Notes: generated from the letters alone by a model not told the origin. A stretch of 64,000 nucleotides of DNA from JACCZR01 sp963844805 (GCA_963844805.1 CAWJPU010000012.1:1-64000), one strand, 5' to 3'; shown: positions 8,178 through 16,582, counted from the stretch's first letter. Translations and numbers: made by a program.

Positions 8178-9160
8178 TACTTGCGGATCAGCTGGTTCAG
8201 GTCGGGCTGCTGGTCGATCAGCCCGTACTTCTGGCTGAGTTTTGCCGCCTGCTCGATCGTCGGCTCGTTGAGGTCCGCCCGCCAGATCGGCAGCTTGATC
8301 TTCTGCGCCGCCTCAGGCGGGATCTCGGTGTACTCGGTGAGCACCTGGCGCACCTCGTCGGGGTGCGACTGCGCGTACTCCAGCGACTTGTTCATCGCCT
8401 TCACGAACCGGTTGATCACGTCGGGGTTCTGCTCGGCGTACTGCTTCGAGGTGAAGTACGTGGCCACGGTCAGGTCAGGCGCCGTGTTGACGTAGAAGGG
8501 GTCGATCCCCGTCGCCTTGCCGGCCTTGCCCTGGCTTACGAAGGGCTCGACCGCGCAGGCGCCGTCGACGCGCTTGGCCTCCAGCGCCGCGTTCATGTCC
8601 GGGAACGGGACCTCGGAGAACTTGAGCTTGGACACGTCCACGCCCTTCTTCTCCAGCGAGGCCTTGATCGTGACCTCGCACACGTTGTTCAGGGTGTTGA
8701 CCGCGATGGTCTTGCCCTCGAGGTCCTTGGGCTCCTTGATCGGCCCGTCCTTGAGCACGAGCAGGTCGGCCCAGGCCTGTTTCTCGCCCTTGCCGCCCAG
8801 GACTCCCTGGCTGATGATCGTCACAGGCAGGTTCTTGGAGGCGGCGATCAGCAGCGAGATCGTGTTGGAGAAGCCGATCTGGAAGTTGCCGCTCACCACG
8901 GCGGGCGTGATCGCCGCCCCGCCCTCGGCCACCTGAGGATCGATGGTCAGCTGCTGCTCCTTGAAGAAGCCCTTCTTGCGGCCCAGGTAGAGCGGGGCCA
9001 CGTCGGCGATCGGGATCACGCCCACCTTCAGCGTCTGCGGGCCTTGGCCGCCCCCGCCGCCAGATCCTCCTCCGTTGTCGTCACCACACGCCGTGACAGC
9101 CACGGCGCACGCCAACGTCGCCGCCAGGGCGGCAAGCCAGGTCCAACGCACTCTCCTCAC
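8177..9160 (-). CDS. ABC-transporter substrate-binding lipoprotein, NMT1/SsuA-like
   Basis: A 327-residue predicted lipoprotein with lipobox AVTAC followed by a Gly-rich linker. The periplasmic-type fold begins LKVGVIPIADVAPLYLGRKKGFF, a hallmark of the NMT1/SsuA/TauA family that binds sulfonates, taurine, pyrimidine precursors or aromatic acids. Other family segments are LEGKTIAVNTLNNVCEV and VDGACAVEPFVSQG. The gene diverges from an MFS gene across a palindromic operator and neighbours 4-hydroxybenzoate genes, so an aromatic or related ligand is possible but not shown. The cognate permease is only a stub and no ATPase is present. Confidence 0.85.
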   Translation of the reverse strand: MRRVRWTWLAALAATLACAVAVTACGDDNGGGSGGGGGQGPQTLKVGVIPIADVAPLYLGRKKGFFKEQQLTIDPQVAEGGAAITPAVVSGNFQIGFSNTISLLIAASKNLPVTIISQGVLGGKGEKQAWADLLVLKDGPIKEPKDLEGKTIAVNTLNNVCEVTIKASLEKKGVDVSKLKFSEVPFPDMNAALEAKRVDGACAVEPFVSQGKAGKATGIDPFYVNTAPDLTVATYFTSKQYAEQNPDVINRFVKAMNKSLEYAQSHPDEVRQVLTEYTEIPPEAAQKIKLPIWRADLNEPTIEQAAKLSQKYGLIDQQPDLNQLIRK

Positions 9161-9174
9161 TGCATCCCTCCTCA

Positions 9175-9199
9175 GATAAGTCAGACAATTTGTCTTATC
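9175..9199. promoter_or_regulatory. Palindromic operator in a divergent promoter region
   Basis: Between the divergent starts at 9160 and 9238 lies the perfect 13-base palindrome AGACAATTTGTCT (9183-9195). It is flanked by GATAAG on the left and TTATC on the right, which themselves are nearly symmetric. TTGT/ACAA half sites are typical of FadR-subfamily GntR regulators. No such regulator gene is present in the segment. The site could control both the binding protein and the MFS gene. Confidence 0.55.
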
Positions 9200-9237
9200 C
9201 GGAAAATGGCGCGTTCAAACACGTCGCGCGAGGGGAC

Positions 9238-10389
9238 ATGACCAGCGTGGGCCGCGACCGCAGCACCCGTTCGCAGGTCACCGGTGTCGCACTGATCGTG
9301 GCCACGGTGCTGCCGGGCTTCCTCACCGCGAGCCTGGCGCCGCGCATCCGCGGCGACTTCGGGTTCGCCGACTCGACCCTGGGCCTGACCATCGCGGTCT
9401 TCTACGTGGTCTCGGCGCTCAGCTCGACGCCCTGCGGCCGCTTGGTCGACCGCATCGGCGGGGTCCAGGGAATGCGGCTGGCGGCGGGGCTGGTGGTGGT
9501 TTGCGCCACCACCGTCGCGCTGTTCGCACAGTCCGCCGCCGGCCTGCTCGGCCTTCTGGCCCTCGGCGGCGTGGCGAACGGCATGGGCGGCCCGGCGGTG
9601 AGCGCGCTGCTCAAGCGCGAGGTCCACGAGGGCCGACAGGGGCTGGCCTTCGGCGTGCAGCAGTCCGGCGCCTCGATCGGCTCTCTGCTCGCGGGGCTTG
9701 CACTGCCGCTGGTGGCGATCCCTTTCGGCTGGCGGTGGGCGTTCGTGGCGGCGGCGGTGCTCGCCGTGGTCTCGGTGCTGCCGGTGCCCCGCGGCGGGCC
9801 CGCGCCCGCCGCGGCGGCCCCGACCCAGCGCCACGGCCTGAGCTCGGTCCACGCCATCGCCGTCGCCGCAGCGCTGGCCAGCGCGGCCGGGGTGGGCTTC
9901 GTCTCCTTCCTGGTCACCTACGCGGTGAGGAGCGACATCGGGGAGGCCGAGGCGGGCCTGCTGCTGGGCGGCGTGAGCCTGGTCGCCACGCTCAGCCGCA
10001 TCGGTCTCGGCGCCCTGTTCGACCGCACCGGGCGCGAGCCGCTCGCGCTCACGGGGGTGATGCTCGCCGCGGCGGCGGGCGCCTACCTGCTTCTCATCCA
10101 GGACGAGCCGGCGGTCATCGTCGCGGCCGCGCTGGTGGCAGGCGGACTGGGCTGGTCGTGGCCGGGCGGCCTCACGCTCGCGGTGGTGCGGCGGCGCCCC
10201 GAGGCGCCGGCCTGGGCGGTCGGGGTGATGATGTCCGGCCTCTTCGCCGGAGCGGTGGCGGGCCCGCTGGTGGTGGGCCTGCTGGCCGAGCACGGCTCGT
10301 TCGCCGCGGTGTGGTCGCTGTGTGCGGGGCTGGCGCTGTCCGCCGGCCTGGTCCTGCTGGCGACCCGGCGGGCCGAGGCCCGCTGCTAG
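9238..10389 (+). CDS. MFS transporter
   Basis: A 383-residue protein with about twelve hydrophobic segments, such as GVALIVATVLPGFLTASLAP and LTIAVFYVVSALSS. The MFS loop motif between helices 2 and 3 appears as GRLVDRIGGVQGM, and a second copy, GALFDRTGREPL, lies in the other half. The start at ATG 9238 is preferred over an in-frame TTG at 9190, because the latter lies inside the operator and adds a non-hydrophobic extension. The placement beside pca/pob genes suggests aromatic-acid import. That substrate is inferred from position only. The stop overlaps that of convergent pcaC. Confidence 0.85.
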   Translation: MTSVGRDRSTRSQVTGVALIVATVLPGFLTASLAPRIRGDFGFADSTLGLTIAVFYVVSALSSTPCGRLVDRIGGVQGMRLAAGLVVVCATTVALFAQSAAGLLGLLALGGVANGMGGPAVSALLKREVHEGRQGLAFGVQQSGASIGSLLAGLALPLVAIPFGWRWAFVAAAVLAVVSVLPVPRGGPAPAAAAPTQRHGLSSVHAIAVAAALASAAGVGFVSFLVTYAVRSDIGEAEAGLLLGGVSLVATLSRIGLGALFDRTGREPLALTGVMLAAAAGAYLLLIQDEPAVIVAAALVAGGLGWSWPGGLTLAVVRRRPEAPAWAVGVMMSGLFAGAVAGPLVVGLLAEHGSFAAVWSLCAGLALSAGLVLLATRRAEARC

Positions 10390-10745
10390 CCCTCCTCCTC
10401 CAACACCCTGCGCAGGACCGCGAAGGCCGAGTTCGCGGCCGGCACGCCGCAGTAGATGGCGCTGTGCAGCAGCACCTCGGCGACCTCCTCCTCGCTCAGG
10501 CCGTTGCGCAGCGCGGCGCGCAGGTGCAGCCCGAGCTCCTCGTGATGCCCGCCGGCCACGAGCGCGGTGACGGTGATCGCGCTGCGCATGCGGCGGTCGA
10601 GGCCGGGGCGCTCCCAGACCTCGCCCCACGCGTAGCGGGTGATCAGGTCCTGGAAGTCCTCGGTCAGCGGGGTGGTGCGCTCCTTCGCCCGGTCGACGTA
10701 CTCGTCGCCCAGCACCTCGCGCCGGTTTCGCTCGCCGTCGCTCAC
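10386..10745 (-). CDS. pcaC: 4-carboxymuconolactone decarboxylase
   Basis: A 119-residue CMD-family protein. It starts by GTG overlapping the pcaB stop (GTGA). Family segments are RREVLGDEYVDRA, FQDLITRYAWGEVWERPGLDRR, ALVAGGHHEELGLHLRAALRNG and VLLHSAIYCGVPAANSAF, with the active-site glutamate and histidine in HHEELGLH. The enzyme decarboxylates 4-carboxymuconolactone to beta-ketoadipate enol-lactone in the protocatechuate branch. It is the last gene of the pobA-pcaB-pcaC unit. The fused PcaD domain often found with PcaC in actinobacteria is absent. Confidence 0.88.
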   Translation of the reverse strand: MSDGERNRREVLGDEYVDRAKERTTPLTEDFQDLITRYAWGEVWERPGLDRRMRSAITVTALVAGGHHEELGLHLRAALRNGLSEEEVAEVLLHSAIYCGVPAANSAFAVLRRVLEEEG

Positions 10746-12028
10746 CGCTCCTCCTTCCACTGCGTCAGGGCCCGGTCCACGAACGTTCCCGCCGAGCCCA
10801 GGTAGTTCACCGGGTCGAGTGCGGCGTCGACCTCCTCGGCCGAGAGTCCGGTGTTCTCGGCCAGGACCGCCTCGCGAAGCCCCGCGTCGGAGTGGGCGGC
10901 GCGGACCACGACCTCGTGGGCGCGGTGGCGGCCGAGGCGCGACGCGAGCGCCGTGGTAACCGCCTCGGACATGATCAGGCCGCCCTGGGCGTCGAGGTTC
11001 TGACGCATGCGGTCGGGATGGACCTCCAGGCCCTCCAGCGACTCGCGCAGCGCCCAGGCTGCTCCGCCCGTGTGGGCCAGCGCGCCGCTCAGTGCCTGCC
11101 ACTCGGAGTGCCAGCCGCCGGCTCCCCGCTCGTGCTCCTCCGGCAGCGCGGCGAACAGCACCGAGCTCTCGCCGCGCACGCGCCGGGCGCAGGCGATGGT
11201 CATGGCCGCGCCCACCGGGTTGCGCTTCTGCGGCAGGGTCGAGGAGGCGCCCCTCCCGGCGGCTTCGCCCACCTCGCCCACCTCGGTCTGGGCCAGGAGC
11301 TTCAGGTCCAGCGCCACCTTCTCCAGCGCCCCGGCAGCCAGCGCGAGGGCGGCTGCCAGCTCGCCCACCCGGCCGCGGTCGGCGTGCCACGGCAGCTCGG
11401 GCTCGGCCAGGTCGAGCCGCGCAGCCAGGTCCTTGACCACACGGGGGCCGTCGGCCCCCAGAGAGGCAAGGGTGCCCACGCCGCCGCCGAGTTGCACGGC
11501 CAGCGGCACCTCCCCCAACCGCCTTCGCGCGGCGAGAACGCCGAGGAGCCAGCCGGTGGCCTTCAGCCCGAAGGTCGTGGGCAGCGCCTGCTGGAGCAGG
11601 GTGCGCCCGGCCATGGGGGTGTCGCGGTGCTCCTCGGCAAGCCCGGCGCAGGCCGCGGCGACTGCGCTCAGCTCAGCTTCCACCAGCTCCAGCGCCCGCC
11701 TGCTGACGAGCATCGAGGCGGTGTCGAGCACGTCCTGGCTCGTAGCGCCCACGTGCACCCAGCCGGCGGCCTCCTCGCCGACCGCTTCGGTGAGCCGCGC
11801 CACCAGCGGCGCCGCGGGGTTGCCCGTCGAACGTGCGGCCTCGGCCAGCGCGTCCACGTCGAACCGCTCCGCACCGCAGGCCGCGGCGATCTCGGCGGCC
11901 GGCTTCGCGGGCGCGCTCGCTGCCGCCAGGGCTGCTTCGAAGTCGAGCATCGCCTGGACCCACGCTCGGCCCGAGACCGCCTGGCGCAGCGCGGGCGGCA
12001 CGTACATGGCCTCGAACAGGTCGTCCAT
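10742..12028 (-). CDS. pcaB: 3-carboxy-cis,cis-muconate cycloisomerase
   Basis: A 428-residue member of the fumarase/aspartase superfamily. The signature is GASSTLPQKRNPVGA at about residues 255-270, and GWVHVGATSQDVLDTA carries the conserved H-x-G-x-T-S region. The enzyme cyclises 3-carboxymuconate to 4-carboxymuconolactone, the substrate of the next gene. Its ATG overlaps the pobA stop (ATGA) and its stop overlaps the pcaC start, so the three are translationally coupled. Adenylosuccinate lyase is excluded by the pcaC/pobA context and by the PcaB-like length. Confidence 0.87.
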   Translation of the reverse strand: MDDLFEAMYVPPALRQAVSGRAWVQAMLDFEAALAAASAPAKPAAEIAAACGAERFDVDALAEAARSTGNPAAPLVARLTEAVGEEAAGWVHVGATSQDVLDTASMLVSRRALELVEAELSAVAAACAGLAEEHRDTPMAGRTLLQQALPTTFGLKATGWLLGVLAARRRLGEVPLAVQLGGGVGTLASLGADGPRVVKDLAARLDLAEPELPWHADRGRVGELAAALALAAGALEKVALDLKLLAQTEVGEVGEAAGRGASSTLPQKRNPVGAAMTIACARRVRGESSVLFAALPEEHERGAGGWHSEWQALSGALAHTGGAAWALRESLEGLEVHPDRMRQNLDAQGGLIMSEAVTTALASRLGRHRAHEVVVRAAHSDAGLREAVLAENTGLSAEEVDAALDPVNYLGSAGTFVDRALTQWKEER

Positions 12029-13212
12029 CAGGCGACGGCGCCGACGTAGTTCTCGGCCAGCATCGTCGAGGCGGCACGCGACGAGCACACGTACTCGAGC
12101 TGCGCGAGCTGCAGGCGGGTGGCGAAGCCGTCCTCGTCGTCGGGCGGGCGGTGGAGCATCGAGGTCATCCAGTACGAGAAGTGCTGGGTGCGCCATACCC
12201 GGCGCAGGCACTCGTCCGAGTAGCCCGCCAGGGCCGAGTCGTCCCCATCCTCGTAGTGGCGGCGCAGGGCCTCGGCGAGCACGCGCACGTCGGCGATCGC
12301 CAGGTTCATGCCCTTGGCACCGGTGGGCGGCACGATGTGCACCGCGTCCCCGGCGAGGAACAGGCGCCCGTGCTGCATGGGCTCGGCCACGAACGAGCGC
12401 ATGGGCGTCACTCCCTTCTCCACGATCGGTCCCTCGCCTGGGCCACCGCCGTCCGCCAGCGCCAGGCGCGAGGTCAGCTCCTCCCAGATCGCGGCGTCGT
12501 CCCAGCGGTCGGGGTCCTCGCCGGCGTCACATTGGAAGTAGAGCCGCGAGAGCGTGGGGGAGCGCATGCTGTACAGCGCGAAGCCGCGGTCGCTGTGGCA
12601 GTACACGAGCTCCTCGGTGGCGGGCGCCGCCTCGGCCAGCACGCCGAACCAGGCGTAGGGGTACTCGCGCTCGTGGAAGCGCAGGGCGCCGGCGGGCACG
12701 GTGTCACGGCAGACCCCGTGAAAGCCGTCGCACCCGGCCACGTAGTCCGCGGTCAGCGCGTGCTCCTCGCCGCCGTGCACGTAGCGGACCGCCGGGCGCT
12801 CGGAGTCCAGCCCCTCGACCCGCACGTCCTCGACCTCGAAGCGCAGCGGCGCCGCGGCGTCCACGCGCGCCGCGATCAGGTCCTTGACCACCTCCTGCTG
12901 GCCGTAGATCGTGATGCACTTGCCGCCGGTCAGCTCGGTGAAGTCGATCCGGTGGGGGCGACCGGCGAAGCGCAGCTCCACGCCCTCGTGGACCATCCCC
13001 TCGCGGTCCAAGCGGTCGGCCACGCCCATCTCGCGCAACAGGTCGACCGTGCCCTGCTCCAGCACCCCCGCGCGGACGCGCGACTCCACGTGCTCTCGGT
13101 CACGCGCCTCGAGCACCACCGCCTCTATCCCCATCGCGTGCAGCAGGTGGCCCAGCACGAGGCCCGCCGGGCCTGCGCCCACGATGGCGACCTGCGTGCG
13201 GACCGTCCCCAC
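12028..13212 (-). CDS. pobA: 4-hydroxybenzoate 3-monooxygenase
   Basis: A 394-residue group A flavoprotein monooxygenase. The FAD fold begins VAIVGAGPAGLVLGHLL, a DG motif occurs in AGCDGFHGVCR, and GDAVHIVPPTGAKGMNLA holds the second FAD contact. The final third, LRRVWRTQHFSYWMTSMLH, is typical of PobA. The enzyme hydroxylates 4-hydroxybenzoate to protocatechuate using NAD(P)H and O2. It is first of three coupled genes. The start is GTG at 13212. No PobR-type regulator lies next to it; the divergent neighbour is a lipoprotein gene. Confidence 0.88.
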   Translation of the reverse strand: MGTVRTQVAIVGAGPAGLVLGHLLHAMGIEAVVLEARDREHVESRVRAGVLEQGTVDLLREMGVADRLDREGMVHEGVELRFAGRPHRIDFTELTGGKCITIYGQQEVVKDLIAARVDAAAPLRFEVEDVRVEGLDSERPAVRYVHGGEEHALTADYVAGCDGFHGVCRDTVPAGALRFHEREYPYAWFGVLAEAAPATEELVYCHSDRGFALYSMRSPTLSRLYFQCDAGEDPDRWDDAAIWEELTSRLALADGGGPGEGPIVEKGVTPMRSFVAEPMQHGRLFLAGDAVHIVPPTGAKGMNLAIADVRVLAEALRRHYEDGDDSALAGYSDECLRRVWRTQHFSYWMTSMLHRPPDDEDGFATRLQLAQLEYVCSSRAASTMLAENYVGAVA

Positions 13213-13242
13213 GCGCCGGATCGTACGGCTAGCCTGAGCCGG

Positions 13243-13740
13243 GTGGGCAGGCGCTGGATCCTGATCGCCGTGGTGCTCGTCCTGGCCGGCTGCGGTGGCG
13301 ACGACGACAAGGCCGTCCGGGAGGACCCCAAGACCGTCGGCACCACGGCCGAGAAGCCCCCGCCGTCGAGGTCCACGGAGACCGCCCCGCGCGAGACGAC
13401 CACCCAGCGCACGACTCCTCCCGAGGTGCTCACCAACGGCCCGCGCCGCGACGTCGCGCGCACCGTGGGCCAGCTGATCCAGGCCGTGGAGCTTGGGGAC
13501 GGCAAGATCTTCTGCCAGGTCCTGGGCCGCGACCCCGGCGGCGCCCAGGGCATCGAGGCGCTGCGCGCCTGCGGCCGCCAGGCGGGGATCGACCCCTTCG
13601 GGCTGCCCACCTCGGACGAGTTCTCGGTCAGCTCGGTGACGGTCCGCGGGTCACGCGCAACCGCCAAATTGCAGGGTGGGCAGACGGTGGTCCTGCGGCG
13701 CGTGCGCAAGCGCTGGCAGATCGTCTCTTTCCGTCCATAG
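13243..13740 (+). CDS. Hypothetical lipoprotein
   Basis: A 165-residue protein with a short signal, MGRRWILIAVVLVLAGCGG, whose lipobox is LAGC. A disordered Thr/Pro/Glu-rich linker follows to about residue 65. A small folded C-terminal domain (RTVGQLIQAVELGD ... VVLRRVRKRWQIVSF) looks like NTF2-like lipoprotein domains. No function is known to me. GTG at 13243 follows TAGCCT by 7 bases, which suggests a leaderless message. The gene is divergent from pobA. Confidence 0.7.
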   Translation: MGRRWILIAVVLVLAGCGGDDDKAVREDPKTVGTTAEKPPPSRSTETAPRETTTQRTTPPEVLTNGPRRDVARTVGQLIQAVELGDGKIFCQVLGRDPGGAQGIEALRACGRQAGIDPFGLPTSDEFSVSSVTVRGSRATAKLQGGQTVVLRRVRKRWQIVSFRP

Positions 13741-13752
13741 GCGCCCGTACCT

Positions 13753-13776
13753 TGATCGCGTCCCGCCACGCGATCA
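13753..13776. repeat. Perfect 9-bp inverted repeat
   Basis: TGATCGCGT-CCCGCC-ACGCGATCA forms a perfect 9-bp stem with a 6-base loop. It lies between the lipoprotein stop at 13740 and the GTG at 13792. No T-run follows. It could be a weak terminator for the first gene or an operator for the second. Confidence 0.5.
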
Positions 13777-13791
13777 GGGAGCTGAACCCAG

Positions 13792-14247
13792 GTGTCTCTC
13801 TGCTTCATCGAACCCCACGAAGCCATTCGAGTAGTCGCCGAGTCCATCGGGCGTGAGGCCCGCCGGCAGCTGCTGGGCGAACTGGTGCGCGCCTGGGTCG
13901 ACGAGATCCCCGACGACGAGCTCGAGGTCCACTACGCCAAGGCGGTCGAGGACCTGGACGACGAGGACCTGTCGATGCTGGCCGCCTGGCATGCCTCGCT
14001 GGAGATCGCCCAGCCGATCGCCAACAAGGAGTTCCTGATGCGGGCCTTCAACCAGCTGGGCGAGCACCGCCGCGAGGCGCTGCGCATCGCGGCCGGCTTC
14101 CGAGGCGACGACGTGTTCGACTCGGGAGCCAGCGAGGAGCAGGCCCTGGACGCCGTCCTGCCCTGGCTGTCGAACGAGCGCACGATGGAGCTGGCCGCGG
14201 AGGCCGTCGAGCTGTACTGCTGGGACCGTTTGGGCTCGGACAACTGA
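13792..14247 (+). CDS. Hypothetical acidic helical protein
   Basis: A 151-residue cytosolic protein, strongly acidic (for example DEIPDDELEVHYAKAVEDLDDED), predicted almost wholly helical, with no membrane segment. Two repeat-like halves are each rich in Ala, Glu and Leu. I recognise no domain. The GTG start at 13792 follows a perfect inverted repeat. The nuclease gene begins 47 bp downstream on the same strand and may be co-transcribed. Confidence 0.6.
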   Translation: MSLCFIEPHEAIRVVAESIGREARRQLLGELVRAWVDEIPDDELEVHYAKAVEDLDDEDLSMLAAWHASLEIAQPIANKEFLMRAFNQLGEHRREALRIAAGFRGDDVFDSGASEEQALDAVLPWLSNERTMELAAEAVELYCWDRLGSDN

Positions 14248-14294
14248 CGAGAGCGCCGATAGGCGGCGGATAGCGGCGCCCTCGGTCCCCTCAC

Positions 14295-14801
14295 GTGCGG
14301 AGCACGCTTCGGGGGCCTGCGTCCTTGCTCTCCTTGCCTCTCGGCGCTCTCGCTGCCGCCTTGGCGGGCTCCGCGGCCGCGCTTGCCGGCTGCTCGGCGA
14401 CGCTGGCCGAGCCCGAGGGGTCGGCGCGGGTGGTTCGCGTCGTGGACGGGGACACCGTGGTGCTGAGCGGCTACGGGAAGACCCGGCTGATCGGGGTCGA
14501 CACGCCGGAGGTCCACGGCGGGGTCGAGTGCTTCGGCCCCGAGGCCTCGCGCTTCGCCCGCGGGGCGCTGCCGCCGGGACGCCGGGTGGGGGTGACGGTG
14601 GGCGTGGAGCGGCGGGACCGCTACGGGCGGACGCTGGCCTACGTCTTCACGGGTGGCGGGCGGACGTTCAACGAGACGCTGGCCGCGCGCGGCTACGCCC
14701 GCCCGCTGACCATCCGCCCCAACGACGATCTCGCGCCGGAGATCGAGGAGGCCGCCCGCCGAGCCCGCGCGCAGCGGCGCGGGCTGTGGGCTAGCTGTTG
14801 A
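14295..14801 (+). CDS. Thermonuclease-family (SNase-like) lipoprotein
   Basis: A 168-residue protein with a long hydrophobic leader ending in lipobox ALAGC, then a staphylococcal-nuclease fold. Key motifs are VVRVVDGDTVVL (Ca-binding aspartates), RLIGVDTPEVHGG (catalytic Arg and Glu region) and RRDRYGRTLAYVF (second Arg). It probably cuts extracellular DNA or RNA at the cell surface. GTG at 14295 is the best start because it gives the full signal. The 3' end overlaps the convergent HAD gene by 11 bp. Confidence 0.85.
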   Translation: MRSTLRGPASLLSLPLGALAAALAGSAAALAGCSATLAEPEGSARVVRVVDGDTVVLSGYGKTRLIGVDTPEVHGGVECFGPEASRFARGALPPGRRVGVTVGVERRDRYGRTLAYVFTGGGRTFNETLAARGYARPLTIRPNDDLAPEIEEAARRARAQRRGLWASC

Positions 14802-15414
14802 GCAGCGCCCGCACCTCGGGGATCGCCTGGTCGGCGTCGCGGAAGTGCACCGGGTGCATGCCGGCCTCGGCCGCAGCGATGCAGTTGTCCTCGAAGTCGT
14901 CGATGAACACGCACTCGTCGCCCGGCACGCCGAGCCGCTCCAGCACGATCGCGTAGATCTCCGGCTCGGGCTTGCGGGTGCCCACGAAGCCGGAGTCGAT
15001 GATCGTCTCGAACAGCTCGTCGATCTCGTGCAGCATCGCTCGCCACCGCGGCTCCCACTCGCGCACGTTGTTGGTGCACAGCGCCAGCCGCAGGCCGCGG
15101 CCGTGCAGCTCGGCCAGGAACTCGAGCATCGGCTCGTTTCGCTCCAGGCGGGTGAAGTAGCCCTCGCCGAGCTCGGTCAGCTGGACGCCGTCTGCCAGCT
15201 CGGAGGACACGCGGCGCATGAACTCCGTCTCGGTGATCTCGCCGCGCTCGAGCGCGTAGAGCGGATGCGCGCCGGTGCGCTTGGTGGAGGCCGCCATCGC
15301 CACGCCCAGGTCCGACAGCGTGGTACCACAGCTGGTGGCGTACTCCTCGAGGGCCGCGAACAGCGGGCTGGTGAGGACCCCGCCGAAGTCGCTCACGACG
15401 GCGGAGGGAGTCAC
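14791..15414 (-). CDS. HAD-superfamily hydrolase
   Basis: A 207-residue HAD phosphatase. Motif I appears as VVSDFGGVL (the nucleophile Asp is followed by FGG rather than the usual D-x-D-x-T form), motif II as LALCTNNVREW, motif III lysine as GTRKPEPEIY and motif IV as CVFIDDFEDNC. The layout matches the epoxide-hydrolase N-domain and YihX-type phosphatases. GTG at 15414 overlaps the upstream stop (GTGA), so it belongs to the fxsA-hypothetical-HAD unit. The substrate is unknown. Confidence 0.83.
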   Translation of the reverse strand: MTPSAVVSDFGGVLTSPLFAALEEYATSCGTTLSDLGVAMAASTKRTGAHPLYALERGEITETEFMRRVSSELADGVQLTELGEGYFTRLERNEPMLEFLAELHGRGLRLALCTNNVREWEPRWRAMLHEIDELFETIIDSGFVGTRKPEPEIYAIVLERLGVPGDECVFIDDFEDNCIAAAEAGMHPVHFRDADQAIPEVRALLNS

Positions 15415-16118
15415 GCGGCGTCGGGCGCCGTGGAGCGCAGGGCGAGCTCGTACTGGCCCACCGCCTCCCGCCCCTCGAGCCGCCAGGCGAAGATGGCGGC
15501 GTGGACGTCGAGGCCCTCCAGCTCGAGCGAGGAGCCGGCGGTGACCGAGCCCGACGCGCGGCGGGGGAAGTCCTCCTCGGACAGCCACAGCTCCAGCCCG
15601 GCGTTGCGCTGGCGTCCCTCCCCGTCGTACACGGTGGAGAGGCGCGCGTCCTCCACGGGCTTGACCTCGCCGTCGGCTATCAGCGCCGCGCTCACCAGCT
15701 CCTCGCCGTGGCCGGGCGCGCCCCGGGGCCGCCGGGACACCGCCAGGAGCGCGTGCCCGGGGTCGGCCAGCACCGAGATCGCGCGCAGCGCGTCGAGCTC
15801 GTCCCAGGCGGGCGCGCGCAGCGTCTCGCTCACGGTGCCCAGGCCGTCGACGGGCGTGCCGGCCACCTCGCCGGTCACGGTGCAGACCCTCACCCGGTTG
15901 CCCGCCAGCTCCACCGGCTCGGAGGCCGGCTCCAAGCGGACCTGGAAGCGGTTGCCCACGCCGGCCTCCCATGCCTGGCCGGACGGCTCGAGGCGGGCGG
16001 GCTCGTCGAGCACCAGCGAGCGCGAGCCCTCGAACAGCAGCGTCGCGCCCGCGCGCGCGAGGCCGTGCACCTGGCGCGCCGGGTCGAAGAAGGCGACGGA
16101 GAGCGCGGGCTCGCTCAC
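15411..16118 (-). CDS. Hypothetical protein, beta-rich
   Basis: A 235-residue cytosolic protein with no domain I can name. It starts by GTG overlapping the fxsA stop and ends by overlapping the HAD start. It is rich in short beta-strand patterns (LSVAFFDPARQVHG, GATLLFEGSRSLVL, NRFQVRLEPASEP), and late segments AALIADGEVKPVEDARLSTVYD and AIFAWRLEGREAVGQYEL recall proteins that act on lipid or steroid ligands. The tight coupling implies a shared role with FxsA or the HAD enzyme, but none is established. Confidence 0.65.
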   Translation of the reverse strand: MSEPALSVAFFDPARQVHGLARAGATLLFEGSRSLVLDEPARLEPSGQAWEAGVGNRFQVRLEPASEPVELAGNRVRVCTVTGEVAGTPVDGLGTVSETLRAPAWDELDALRAISVLADPGHALLAVSRRPRGAPGHGEELVSAALIADGEVKPVEDARLSTVYDGEGRQRNAGLELWLSEEDFPRRASGSVTAGSSLELEGLDVHAAIFAWRLEGREAVGQYELALRSTAPDAA

Positions 16119-16582
16119 CGCTCGAGGTGCTGCGGCGGCAGCTCGACCTCCGTGGCGGTGCCCTCGACATCCCAGACGCCGCGATCGGCACCTCCGGCGC
16201 GGTCGGCGACCCGGCTCACCGCCCGCCGGGTGAGTGCTCGCATCACGAAGCGGCGGACCACTGCGCGCGTCGGGGGGATCAGCAGCAACAGGCCCAGGAT
16301 GTCGGTGAGGAAGCCCGGCGTGATCAGGAGCGCGCCACCGAAGATCACGAGCACACCGTCCTGGACCTCGCGGTGTGGCATGCGACCGGCCTGCATGGTG
16401 GCCTGGAAGCGGCGCCAGACGGCGCGGCCCTGGGACCGCAGGAGCACCGCGCCGATGATCGAGTCGGCGATCAGAAGCGCGATCGTCCAGCCGAGTCCGA
16501 TTGCGCCCCCAACCTGCACCAGCAGCGCAATTTCGGCGATGGGCAACACGATGAACACCACCACCAGTGCCACCAGGCGCAT
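16115..16582 (-). CDS. fxsA: FxsA-family membrane protein
   Basis: A 155-residue protein with four predicted membrane helices (MRLVALVVVFIVLPIAEI, GWTIALLIADSIIGAVLL, VLVIFGGALLITPGFLTDI, LGLLLLIPP). The conserved family segments GGALLITPGFLTD and an R-x-F-Q-A-T-M-Q-A-G loop are clear. In Escherichia coli FxsA suppresses F-plasmid exclusion of phage T7, and its normal role is unknown. It is the first gene of a coupled three-gene unit and is divergent from the SufT-like gene. Confidence 0.85.
   Translation of the reverse strand: MRLVALVVVFIVLPIAEIALLVQVGGAIGLGWTIALLIADSIIGAVLLRSQGRAVWRRFQATMQAGRMPHREVQDGVLVIFGGALLITPGFLTDILGLLLLIPPTRAVVRRFVMRALTRRAVSRVADRAGGADRGVWDVEGTATEVELPPQHLER

Noticed and set aside
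9190..9237. An earlier TTG start for the MFS transporter
   Set aside because: It falls inside the operator palindrome and would add a polar extension before the first helix.
10742..12028. pcaB as adenylosuccinate lyase (purB)
   Set aside because: Same superfamily and signature, but coupled to pcaC and pobA and with a PcaB-like N-terminus.
1228..12887. Long ORFs antisense to the pca, subtilase, acyl-CoA dehydrogenase and suf genes, several of 200-1300 codons
   Set aside because: They are side effects of high GC content: Arg/Gly/Pro/Ala-rich, with no domains, while the opposite strand carries conserved proteins.
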